The translations under genes were made by a program, and so were the position numbers. DNA of 64,000 bases, taken from the IMG/VR virus record IMGVR_UViG_3300006108_000013, positions 1 through 64,000 of that record; one strand, 5' to 3'. A model generated the notes under the pieces. The model did no database searches. It worked only from the letters and a program-made list of their open reading frames with translations, and was not told the DNA's origin. The first letter of the stretch is position 1. Every line of letters starts with the position of its first letter. Below are positions 42,698 to 50,151 of this stretch, piece after piece. The DNA is from a virus.

Positions 42698-42705
42698 TAT
42701 TTATT
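42698..42705 (-). promoter_or_regulatory. T4-type late promoter element (minus strand)
   Basis: Minus-strand AATAAATA ends five bases before the ATG at 42692, behind the clamp gene stop. Confidence 0.5.
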
Positions 42706-42713
42706 TGTTTATT

Positions 42714-43478
42714 CTATTTAACAAGAGCAGAAACGATATATTTAAGTTGAACGTTATCGTCTTCCTTAGTATTAAAGACAAAAACTTTCATTTTATCGTT
42801 GTTTTTAACCTTAACTTTTACAGGATATTTGCTACTAACCAAGCTCTTAAATACTTCAATCTTTATTGATATGTGATCCATCTCATTGCCTTCATATTCA
42901 TTGGCAATTAACAATGAAACGTTATCAACATTCTGCATGGTTTTATCATCAATCTCAGCATAAACTTTGCCGTTGTTGGTGTAAAAATAAATCTTTGTAA
43001 CGTCAGATACAAAAGAATATGCTGACATGATTTGTCTAATCTTAGCTAATGATATTTCAAACTCTGTATCAAATTGAAGCGCAGCTATATTTTCAATTTT
43101 AACAGGTGCTTCCTTAATGATACCATCGTCTACCAAATGATATTTGAAATGAGTATTTTCGCCAGTTTCTTCGTTTTTTGACTGACACTTAATATTATTT
43201 GGGAGAATTTTTAATGAAAATTCTCCATCATCACCTAAACACTCTAAACCAGTAAGAAGTTTTTTAATATTAATTATATTCAATTTGCTATCATCAATTT
43301 CCATTGGGAGCTTGCAATTAGCATAAAGAATAACACTGTTATCCTGTGATGTACAAATTGAATCTAAAACATCACCTCTAGTTTTTAGCACACAGCTTTC
43401 GGTAAGCCTATTGATAGGCTTTAAAAGCTTTTCTAAAGATGTTTTAGGTAGAGGTAAAAATTTTCCGTTATCACTCAT
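42714..43478 (-). CDS. Sliding clamp, gp45-like
   Basis: A 254-residue protein, close to T4 gp45 (228). It has the two-domain, strand-rich layout of PCNA-type clamps and ends in LKYIVSALVK, which matches the conserved C-terminal strand of phage clamps. The clamp encircles DNA, tethers the polymerase and in T4 also activates late transcription. It overlaps the end of the upstream gene by eight bases and lies in the SSB-helicase-UvsX operon. No clamp-loader genes (44/62) are visible in the window. Confidence 0.8.
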   Translation of the reverse strand: MSDNGKFLPLPKTSLEKLLKPINRLTESCVLKTRGDVLDSICTSQDNSVILYANCKLPMEIDDSKLNIINIKKLLTGLECLGDDGEFSLKILPNNIKCQSKNEETGENTHFKYHLVDDGIIKEAPVKIENIAALQFDTEFEISLAKIRQIMSAYSFVSDVTKIYFYTNNGKVYAEIDDKTMQNVDNVSLLIANEYEGNEMDHISIKIEVFKSLVSSKYPVKVKVKNNDKMKVFVFNTKEDDNVQLKYIVSALVK

Positions 43479-43899
43479 GTTGATTCAATGTTGTTTGAAT
43501 CAATTCTAACAGAGTTTGAAGCGTATTACCAATCTTTTCTACCTTATCTTCAATATTTTTTAAAGACTCAGATGCTACGGCAGGTGATACCTGTGCAGGA
43601 GGCGTTGGCATTGGGATTAACTCTGGTGCAGGTGCGACGAAAGACCTAGGCTCTGGTACAGCCATTGCCTCACGCATTGCATCTTCCATCGCCTTCTGTT
43701 GAAGGCGATCTACTGGTGCAGGTTGATTAAACCTTACGTTTTGACCTTTTGCCTTGGCGACAAAGGCGTTGATATCAATTCGATTTGCTGGCATTCCGCC
43801 ATTATCAGATCTTAAAGAATCAACAACCCTTAGTTGCCCACCAACCATCGCCGCAAGTTTAGCAGCTTCTAATGCTTCTTCCTGTTGCTGGCGATTCAT
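43471..43899 (-). CDS. Hypothetical protein between SSB and clamp
   Basis: A 142-residue protein. It starts with a Gln/Ala/Leu-rich helix (RQQQEEALEAAKLAAMVGG), has a Pro-rich linker (about 70-108) and ends in a helix with heptad Leu/Ile residues (SLKNIEDKVEKIGNTLQTLL). A Pro linker plus coiled-coil end suits an adaptor that joins replication proteins, but no family is recognised. Confidence 0.6.
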   Translation of the reverse strand: MNRQQQEEALEAAKLAAMVGGQLRVVDSLRSDNGGMPANRIDINAFVAKAKGQNVRFNQPAPVDRLQQKAMEDAMREAMAVPEPRSFVAPAPELIPMPTPPAQVSPAVASESLKNIEDKVEKIGNTLQTLLELIQTTLNQHE

Positions 43900-43904
43900 C
43901 TATT

Positions 43905-44753
43905 TTAGAGATCCTTGAGAATATCTTGCATCTTCTTGTCGTGATCGGACAAGGTGGACGGTTCAACCGACTTAACAGGAGTTACAACCTCGTCTGAATT
44001 GTCGTCATCATCGATATCATCGACAGTTGTTGCTGATTCATCCTTACCAAAGAAATGAACATCAAGAAGTTTCTTAATATCATCATATGACTTGGCTTGG
44101 AAGATTGTATCAAGAGCCTTGAACTTACCATAAACTTCATCGAGATCATCAAGACCTTCAATCTCGCTAGGAGAAACAAACTTAGAAGCAACATAGGTTG
44201 GATAGCCACCATCATTCTTCTCAACCTTAATCCTTAGATTGCAACCAGAAGGAGAAAGATTAAAGATCTTGTGAGCACCAAACTCCTCTGCATCATCACC
44301 ATCAATTGCATTCTGGATAATCTTGTGCAGTTGAGTACCTGCATTGATAATCTTAACCTGCCCCTGATTATCAGGATTGGTAGGATCTTTGATAACGTAG
44401 GCGCAATAGAGCCACTTTTCGGTTCTCTTGAGGGGGCGAGACTGTTCAATAAGAACTTCATTCTTTGCGTTATAAGCCTTGCTACGATATTCATCAATTG
44501 GGCATTTCTCACCATATGTATGAGGGCAAAGAACACTAATGAACTTGCCGTTGACGTTTGACTTAAAAACGTGCTGGTAATAGTGGAAACGAGTCAGCTT
44601 CGTATTCTCAAGATTTGGGATGAGACGAACAAGATAAGTCTTGTCTGGCTCCATCTTCAAGAAATCCTTGAAGCTGTTTTCTGATGCAGTGTCCTTCGTG
44701 GAAAGGGCATCCTTGAGTGAATCGAATAGGTTTGAGTTGTATTTAGTTGTCAT
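43905..44753 (-). CDS. Single-stranded DNA-binding protein, gp32-like
   Basis: A 282-residue protein, near T4 gp32 (301). The N-terminal basic segment, an OB-type core with YLVRLIPNLENTKLTRFHYY, and CPHTYGEKCPIDEY (about 76-89) with spaced Cys/His residues fit the zinc-binding core of gp32. The C-terminal 60 residues are very acidic (DDIDDDDN...), the part that in gp32 recruits partners. It coats single-stranded DNA in replication and recombination. Encoded directly upstream of the clamp genes. Confidence 0.85.
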   Translation of the reverse strand: MTTKYNSNLFDSLKDALSTKDTASENSFKDFLKMEPDKTYLVRLIPNLENTKLTRFHYYQHVFKSNVNGKFISVLCPHTYGEKCPIDEYRSKAYNAKNEVLIEQSRPLKRTEKWLYCAYVIKDPTNPDNQGQVKIINAGTQLHKIIQNAIDGDDAEEFGAHKIFNLSPSGCNLRIKVEKNDGGYPTYVASKFVSPSEIEGLDDLDEVYGKFKALDTIFQAKSYDDIKKLLDVHFFGKDESATTVDDIDDDDNSDEVVTPVKSVEPSTLSDHDKKMQDILKDL

Positions 44754-44763
44754 AATGTTCTCT

Positions 44764-45432
44764 TTATACTAACAGGATTTTGCTGGATTGCAAGTTGTTT
44801 TTTATAAAAATCTTAATTTTGTTTGTCGCTTCCTTTACAAGAGTCTTCGTTTCATTTGAAGAATTGTATCTGTTTTTATATGCTACAAAATTCTCATTAA
44901 GATTTTTTGCAAAAAGTTCTACTTCGTCCTTGGGTAAATTTGAAAGACATTCGTGAAGGTTGCCCAATTCCATCAAGCTATATGGACTAATACGATGCTC
45001 TCTATAATGGTTTAACCATGAAAGCATGTATCCAGTTTTATGCGTTAAGTATTTTTCCAATAGAATATTGTTTTCAAGACAAAACATTCCAATAAACCTA
45101 AAACTTTCTTTAATGTGATCGAATTGCTTTTCTGGATTTTCTTCTTCTTGTTTCTTTTTAAAAAGCGTATAATTTTTAGTAGCAGCAAGAGTTGTAAAAA
45201 AAGAAAGAGATGGATATTTTTCTTCGGGATGCATCTCATTAGGAGCCTTAAAATAATCTTCCATTTTTATATGGGGATAACGAGAGAGGAAAATAAAAAT
45301 CTTTTTGATGGAAACGATAGTGTTTTCATCTAAATCAGAAAAATCTTTTCTAGGTGTATAGGGTTGTCCTTTCCTAGAATTTTTTAAATAACAATTGTAT
45401 ATGGATTTTTCTTTATCTGATAAATTAGGCAT
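44764..45432 (-). CDS. Hypothetical replication protein, possible helicase loader
   Basis: A 222-residue, helical, Lys/Glu/Asn-rich protein encoded between the SSB and helicase genes, the place where T4 relatives often carry gp59 (helicase loader, 217 aa). Length and all-helical make-up agree, but I see no decisive sequence match, so this is a context guess. The start overlaps the upstream gene by eight bases. Confidence 0.5.
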   Translation of the reverse strand: MPNLSDKEKSIYNCYLKNSRKGQPYTPRKDFSDLDENTIVSIKKIFIFLSRYPHIKMEDYFKAPNEMHPEEKYPSLSFFTTLAATKNYTLFKKKQEEENPEKQFDHIKESFRFIGMFCLENNILLEKYLTHKTGYMLSWLNHYREHRISPYSLMELGNLHECLSNLPKDEVELFAKNLNENFVAYKNRYNSSNETKTLVKEATNKIKIFIKNNLQSSKILLV

Positions 45433-45727
45433 TTTTCTTACGGTTTAATTTGGATCTGAATATCTTTTTATAGACATTGGGTGTAGATCCAAGATACGTC
45501 TTTATTATATTTTGTAAAGAATATTCTCCGAGTAATGCAAAATAAATTTTTTGTGTTTTCTTATCGTCCACCAAAAATTTTAAAAAATTGAGATAGTTCA
45601 TTTTTTTACCTTTGGCAATACAAACAAAAGAACCAAATTTTAAAGTGATATCTTCAAATTCTTCAACGTTTAATGCATCGTATGGATTGCTTAAATTATC
45701 AAATTGTTGTGATGATGTTATAATCAT
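45425..45727 (-). CDS. Small hypothetical protein in replication operon
   Basis: A 100-residue protein with a strand-rich first half and a basic helical end (YLGSTPNVYKKIFRSKLNRKK). It lies between the helicase and the putative loader gene. The start is preceded by a GTAAACT that is a poor late-element match. No family recognised. Confidence 0.55.
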   Translation of the reverse strand: MIITSSQQFDNLSNPYDALNVEEFEDITLKFGSFVCIAKGKKMNYLNFLKFLVDDKKTQKIYFALLGEYSLQNIIKTYLGSTPNVYKKIFRSKLNRKKNA

Positions 45728-45750
45728 TAAGTTTACTTACATGTAAACCT

Positions 45751-47151
45751 TTAATTGTCACTATCATCTGAGTAATTTTCTGCACTATTTAAAATATCAG
45801 TTATACTTGGGTTAGAATCATTAGATAAATTCTTCGGAGCAGATCCTTTAAGCGTATAATTAAATACAACATCATCAAGCTCAGAAATTGATAGCGTTGG
45901 ATAATCAATTTTTAGCTGGGTATGGATTCCTCTGCTACCAAAACGATTTTTAGCAATACCCAAATGAATAATACCAAGTTCAAAATCCTGTTCATCAACC
46001 CAAATTGGAAACTGTGCATCGGCGGTATGAGCAAGACCCATAGATTCACTAGTTGTTTCTAGGTCTGGCATTTCATTTTTATACCCAGAACGATTGGTTT
46101 GAGTTGCTGTTATGATTGGGCATTCAAATTTATACGTCAAAGCTCTAACGTATTCTGTAATTTCCTTGATTGATTCGTATGAATTTTTATTAGCATGGGG
46201 CGGAGCAATAAGATTCAAATAATCCAAAATGATTACGTCAGGTTTAACACCTTTTCTGATAAGTTTTTCAATATAAGTCTTAATACCAAGAACAGTAACA
46301 CCCTTTGTTGGGAATTCTTTAATGATAAGTTTACTTTCGCTGTTTTTAACCTTATATTGATGAAGTTTTGACTTAAGAGGATCAATTTGCAATTTAAGAT
46401 CATTAGATGGAATCTTAGATAGACATGCACTAATTCTTTTTGCGTAAACGTGTTCAGGCATTTCCAAAGAAATCAAAACAACTGTTTTATTCTGATTAAG
46501 AATATTGGTTGCCATATTACCCAAAAATATAGATTTACCCACGTTTGTTGATCCGTAGAATACATATAATGCTCTACCATCTTTGAGAAAGCCACCACCA
46601 AGGTTTTTATCAAGCCACTTCCAACCCGTAGAAATTTTCTCTTCGGTTTTTAAAAGTTCATCAGCATGTTCATCAATACTTTCCAAATAATCTAATCCAA
46701 GATTATCAACCAAGGAAAGATTACACGCTTCTTCAAATTTTTTAAGCAGAATTGAACTATCAATCTCACCACTCTGAACGTCTACGGACGTATTAAAATA
46801 AGTGTTTAATATAGCTTTTTGCTTTAACCATCTTTCGGTATTTTTAAGCAAAACTTCTTTATCATATTGCTTATCAAGATTGTTGAAAGAAAGTATAACT
46901 CTCTTAAGAGCCTGTTTATCATCTTCAGATGGTAAATGTGCTTTAATTTCTGTTACATTTGGAATCTTTTGAAACTCTTGATAATAAGAATTTACAGTAT
47001 TAAAGATAGTTTTAATATCCTTATCTTTAAAGTAAGCAGGTTTTACATGCTCAATTATAGTCTCAAGATATGACTCATCAAAGATCGAGTTATACATAAC
47101 GATCTTTTCATATTCATCAAGATCTAAAGGGATTGATTTATCTGACATCAA
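45751..47151 (-). CDS. Replicative DNA helicase, gp41/DnaB-like
   Basis: A 466-residue hexameric helicase, close to T4 gp41 (475). The N-terminal 150 residues are helical. The RecA-type core has Walker A GSTNVGKS (200-207), Walker B VIILDYLNLI (about 300-309) and the QTNR motif (about 340) of DnaB-family enzymes. The acidic end may contact primase or other partners. It unwinds DNA ahead of the polymerase. No primase (gp61) is recognised nearby. Confidence 0.93.
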   Translation of the reverse strand: MMSDKSIPLDLDEYEKIVMYNSIFDESYLETIIEHVKPAYFKDKDIKTIFNTVNSYYQEFQKIPNVTEIKAHLPSEDDKQALKRVILSFNNLDKQYDKEVLLKNTERWLKQKAILNTYFNTSVDVQSGEIDSSILLKKFEEACNLSLVDNLGLDYLESIDEHADELLKTEEKISTGWKWLDKNLGGGFLKDGRALYVFYGSTNVGKSIFLGNMATNILNQNKTVVLISLEMPEHVYAKRISACLSKIPSNDLKLQIDPLKSKLHQYKVKNSESKLIIKEFPTKGVTVLGIKTYIEKLIRKGVKPDVIILDYLNLIAPPHANKNSYESIKEITEYVRALTYKFECPIITATQTNRSGYKNEMPDLETTSESMGLAHTADAQFPIWVDEQDFELGIIHLGIAKNRFGSRGIHTQLKIDYPTLSISELDDVVFNYTLKGSAPKNLSNDSNPSITDILNSAENYSDDSDN

Positions 47152-47191
47152 ACCATTATAGGTTGCTTCTTATATAAAAGCAACCCATAAA

Positions 47192-47491
47192 TTACTTATT
47201 TCCCCAAATAGTACCACCAAAAAGATTTCCAATGCCCTTAGTAACTTTATTAGTTTCGGTTGAGGGTCTTTTTGTAAAAGCATTTGGTATATTATGTGGA
47301 TCTTGTGTCCGATCAAATGCAACAGGTGCTGGCTGCGGAGCAGGTTCAGGAATCGAAGGGGGCGTAGCTACGGAAGTTTCTATTGCTTGCTCAACTTCTT
47401 TTGCTTCATTCTCAACCAAATTATACTTTTCCTTAAAAAAAGATAAAAGTTCTTCTTCCTTACCACTCAAAAGTTCAAATAACGTTGTCAT
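47192..47491 (-). CDS. Small hypothetical protein between UvsX and helicase
   Basis: A 99-residue protein with a Glu/Leu-rich N-terminal helix, a Pro/Ala-rich linker (about 42-58) and a Gly/Phe/Trp-containing end (GIGNLFGGTIWGNK). It is probably a small accessory replication protein; no family recognised. Confidence 0.55.
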   Translation of the reverse strand: MTTLFELLSGKEEELLSFFKEKYNLVENEAKEVEQAIETSVATPPSIPEPAPQPAPVAFDRTQDPHNIPNAFTKRPSTETNKVTKGIGNLFGGTIWGNK

Positions 47492-47497
47492 ATTGAT

Positions 47498-47505
47498 TAT
47501 TTAGA
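47498..47505 (-). promoter_or_regulatory. Late promoter-like element (minus strand)
   Basis: Minus-strand TCTAAATA ends six bases before the ATG at 47491 and overlaps the uvsX stop codon. A weaker match to the consensus. Confidence 0.35.
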
Positions 47506-48604
47506 CACCTTCATTCTTAAAAGCAAGAGCACTCTGGAGCTTTTTCTCCAACTCTGGAAGGATCTTAAGCCAAACATCCTCATTATCTTTCCAATCCTTG
47601 AAGAAACCAAGCGTTTCACCGTTAAAAACGTATCTATGACCTGCTTTTTCAAGCACACCATAGCCTTCTGCCATTTCAAGAAGACCAGAATACTTGTTCA
47701 AACCAGTTCTAAAGTTCAAATACATTTCAATTTCAAGAAATGGCGTAACAAAACGATTTTTTGTTGTCAATGCTCTTAATGTTAAGCCGTTAATACCCTT
47801 TGAAAGAAGAGTAGTTTCGGTATTTGAATCTTTATTCTTACTATCTTCTGCTCTTTCTGCCTTCTTTGCCATCTGAACGATTACAGAAGCCATGTAAAGA
47901 GGTCCTGAGCCACCAGCTTGCTTCTTAATTGCTGTTGGATGAAGCTGAGATGGGTCATCATAGATATGATTAGTAAAAACAACAGGGCAATTTGCCTTTG
48001 CTGCTGAATGTGTAATTGCTCTCATCATTGATTTAAGAGCCTTTGCACGATTACCCATATCAGGCGTATCAGAACCTTCTTGAATCTTCTTTTTTTCCTG
48101 TGCAGTGATCAAATTACCCAGTGAATCAATTGCGAGAAGAACCTTTCCTTGCAATCCCTTCTCAATAACAATATCAAGAAACTTTACAATTTGATTTCTA
48201 CAATCTTCGGTAACTTCACTAGGAACATGTTTGATCTTTGATGTATCGCAACCAAGTCTCTTGGCGGTGTTTTCATCCAATGCACCTTCGGTATCAAAAT
48301 ATGCAATGTGCATACCCTTTTTATTTTGTGCATTAGCCATAATCTTGTTAACCATTAAGGTTTTGCCGCATGATTCAGGTCCTACAAATCCAGTAAGTCT
48401 ACCCATTGGGATTCCCCCATAAAGAGAACCCGATATAATCGCATTTAGTGCATACGATCCAGTATCAATCCAATCATTTACACTAGATAGACTGTTATCA
48501 TCAAGAAAAGCAGCTTCTGGATTTAGATCTGATAATACATTAAATGCATCTTCGATGCTTCCAACATTAACTTCTTCTGTTTCTTCGTTTTTCTTTTTAG
48601 CCAT
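47501..48604 (-). CDS. uvsX: UvsX/RecA-type recombinase
   Basis: A 367-residue strand-exchange ATPase (T4 UvsX 391). Walker A is GPESCGKT (75-82), which is closer to bacterial RecA (GPESSGKT) than to the T4 form. Walker B is LLAIDSLGNL (about 156-165), and an AGGSGPLYMAS loop is followed by strands of the core. It forms filaments on single-stranded DNA for recombination-dependent replication, working with gp32 and gp46. A hairpin terminator lies just upstream of its start. Confidence 0.93.
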   Translation of the reverse strand: MAKKKNEETEEVNVGSIEDAFNVLSDLNPEAAFLDDNSLSSVNDWIDTGSYALNAIISGSLYGGIPMGRLTGFVGPESCGKTLMVNKIMANAQNKKGMHIAYFDTEGALDENTAKRLGCDTSKIKHVPSEVTEDCRNQIVKFLDIVIEKGLQGKVLLAIDSLGNLITAQEKKKIQEGSDTPDMGNRAKALKSMMRAITHSAAKANCPVVFTNHIYDDPSQLHPTAIKKQAGGSGPLYMASVIVQMAKKAERAEDSKNKDSNTETTLLSKGINGLTLRALTTKNRFVTPFLEIEMYLNFRTGLNKYSGLLEMAEGYGVLEKAGHRYVFNGETLGFFKDWKDNEDVWLKILPELEKKLQSALAFKNEGV

Positions 48605-48620
48605 ATGATATATAATAACA

Positions 48621-48657
48621 AAAAATCCCAGAAAGTCAAAGACAATCTGGGATTTTT
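48621..48657 (-). terminator. Hairpin terminator upstream of uvsX
   Basis: AAAAATCCCAGA (48621-48632) and TCTGGGATTTTT (48646-48657) form a perfect 12-base-pair stem with a 13-base loop. On the minus strand it is followed by a T-rich run, so it should end transcription from the 126-aa gene before uvsX. It would also work on the plus strand. Confidence 0.85.
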
Positions 48658-48680
48658 AGCGAGTTATTTTTTATCGCAGT

Positions 48681-49061
48681 TTACTCGTCAAATAAATTGA
48701 TTACGCTTTGATTTGTTCCACCAGTTGGAGCCTGTGCTGGGGCAGCAAACGTATTGGTCTTATTAAACATCTGGGCATATTGAGCCTGAAGTCTAAAGTC
48801 GAGAGCATCGATATCGGTTGTGCTAACACGATTGACATCGTAGTTTACCGTTACGTCACCCGTCTTGTCTCCGAGGAATTCTCTGAAGAAAAGCGGAAGA
48901 AGCTGAACTGACATCTTACCCTGATTATCAGCAGGAATGACATGGAGAACAACTGGATTCTTAATTGAGATCTTAGTTGTGTCGGTTGATGTTACAGTCT
49001 CACCAAGAATGGTGCGACCTACGGAATCTAATATTACGGTTAGTGATGTTGTATTTGACAT
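48681..49061 (-). CDS. Hypothetical protein upstream of uvsX
   Basis: A 126-residue protein with a beta-rich first part (SLTVILDSVGRTILGE, NPVVLHVIPAD), then LQAQYAQMFNK and a Gly/Ala/Pro-rich end with INLFDE. A terminator follows it, so it is expressed as its own unit. No family recognised. An acidic-aromatic C-terminus could be a protein-binding peptide. Confidence 0.6.
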   Translation of the reverse strand: MSNTTSLTVILDSVGRTILGETVTSTDTTKISIKNPVVLHVIPADNQGKMSVQLLPLFFREFLGDKTGDVTVNYDVNRVSTTDIDALDFRLQAQYAQMFNKTNTFAAPAQAPTGGTNQSVINLFDE

Positions 49062-49098
49062 ATAATAAATTTAACACATTTTTTAAGTATTGCAAGTA

Positions 49099-49106
49099 GA
49101 TAAATA
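49099..49106 (+). promoter_or_regulatory. T4-type late promoter element
   Basis: GATAAATA ends seven bases before the ATG at 49114. It drives a single plus-strand gene embedded in the minus-strand replication block. Confidence 0.6.
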
Positions 49107-49113
49107 TAAGATA

Positions 49114-49524
49114 ATGAAAAAATATGAAAAAATTTATAGAGATTTGATTTCTTATAATCCGCCATCGTTTGATAATAAAGAAATAAAAAGTTTTGATGGT
49201 GAAAACTACGAATCAAAAAATTTTATTGCTTATAAAGTTGAATATAAAATAAAATATACTGATAAAGATAAAATTCACGTATCAGGATATGATTTTTTAA
49301 CTGAAAAAGACGCTGAAACTGAAATGTTTAATTTTTTTAATAAGATTATAAATGATTTACCTGCAAATATAGCAAATAAACATTTACAAGATATCGCTGA
49401 TCAAGAAAAAAATAAACCGGAAGAATATCTATCTTATGAAGATGGGTTGAAAGCCTTTGAAAACATTAAAAGAAAATTAAGAGGCGAAAGTTTTAAAGAT
49501 TTCTTTAATTCAAGACCATCCTAA
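49114..49524 (+). CDS. Hypothetical late protein inside the replication block
   Basis: From the ATG at 49114 (136 aa; a TTG further upstream would read through the promoter element). The protein is Lys/Asp/Glu/Tyr-rich with mixed strands and helices, ending ESFKDFFNSRPS. It is transcribed against its neighbours from its own late element and overlaps the thyX 3' end by 15 bases. That expression pattern suits a virion protein. No family recognised. Confidence 0.6.
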   Translation: MKKYEKIYRDLISYNPPSFDNKEIKSFDGENYESKNFIAYKVEYKIKYTDKDKIHVSGYDFLTEKDAETEMFNFFNKIINDLPANIANKHLQDIADQEKNKPEEYLSYEDGLKAFENIKRKLRGESFKDFFNSRPS

Positions 49525-50151
49525 TGCTTCTGAAACATTAGGAAATTGATCTTTAAAAATATCTTTAATTGCATATGCAATTTCACGATGTTCTTTTTGA
49601 GTATCTTCTTTTGCTCTAATATCAATATAGTGAATCCAGCTACGAATAGTACCACTCATATAAATCGTAGTAGAAGTATTAAGAGGTAAAACCATACGAG
49701 CACATTCTTTTGCAACGCCTTGATCAATTAATTCATGATAAAGCTCTTCGCATTTATTTTGCACTAAACATAATTCGTCTCGTAGATTAACTGGAAGTTC
49801 TACTATTTCATCACCAACTTGACGATTTGTTTTACCTTGTAATCTCCACTCAATATCTTCAAGTTCAGTTGCTGTCGAATATCTTTGGGAAAATTCTTGA
49901 AAAGAAAAACTACGATGACGTAAAATCTGTGCAGCAATTGCACGAGATGTTTTAATTTCTATTGTCATACTTGCCATCTCCATAGGCGACCAGTGTTTGT
50001 GCTTGATTAAATAAGCAAGCAGCTTTGGTGCGGTTTCGGTATTCATCTGATTAGATGGATTAGAAACTCTTGCGCAGTAAGAAATTAAATCTTCTGCTGT
50101 CGTTAAGCCTTCTATTTCGGGTTTAGTTATTGATACTAGTTTTGTTTTCAT
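49510..50151 (-). CDS. thyX: Flavin-dependent thymidylate synthase
   Basis: A 213-residue ThyX. The signature RHRX7S is present: RHR at 78-80 and Ser88. The flanking region TSRAIAAQILRHRSF and the C-terminal IRSWIHYIDIRA are typical. The enzyme makes dTMP from dUMP with methylene-tetrahydrofolate and FADH2. It completes a route with the dCMP deaminase and the dNMP kinase. The start overlaps the polymerase stop (ATGA), so both are co-translated. Confidence 0.95.
   Translation of the reverse strand: MKTKLVSITKPEIEGLTTAEDLISYCARVSNPSNQMNTETAPKLLAYLIKHKHWSPMEMASMTIEIKTSRAIAAQILRHRSFSFQEFSQRYSTATELEDIEWRLQGKTNRQVGDEIVELPVNLRDELCLVQNKCEELYHELIDQGVAKECARMVLPLNTSTTIYMSGTIRSWIHYIDIRAKEDTQKEHREIAYAIKDIFKDQFPNVSEALGWS

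Noticed and set aside
43982-44536. Further minus-strand frames within the SSB gene
   Set aside because: They are Met/Leu-rich out-of-frame readings of the gp32-like gene.
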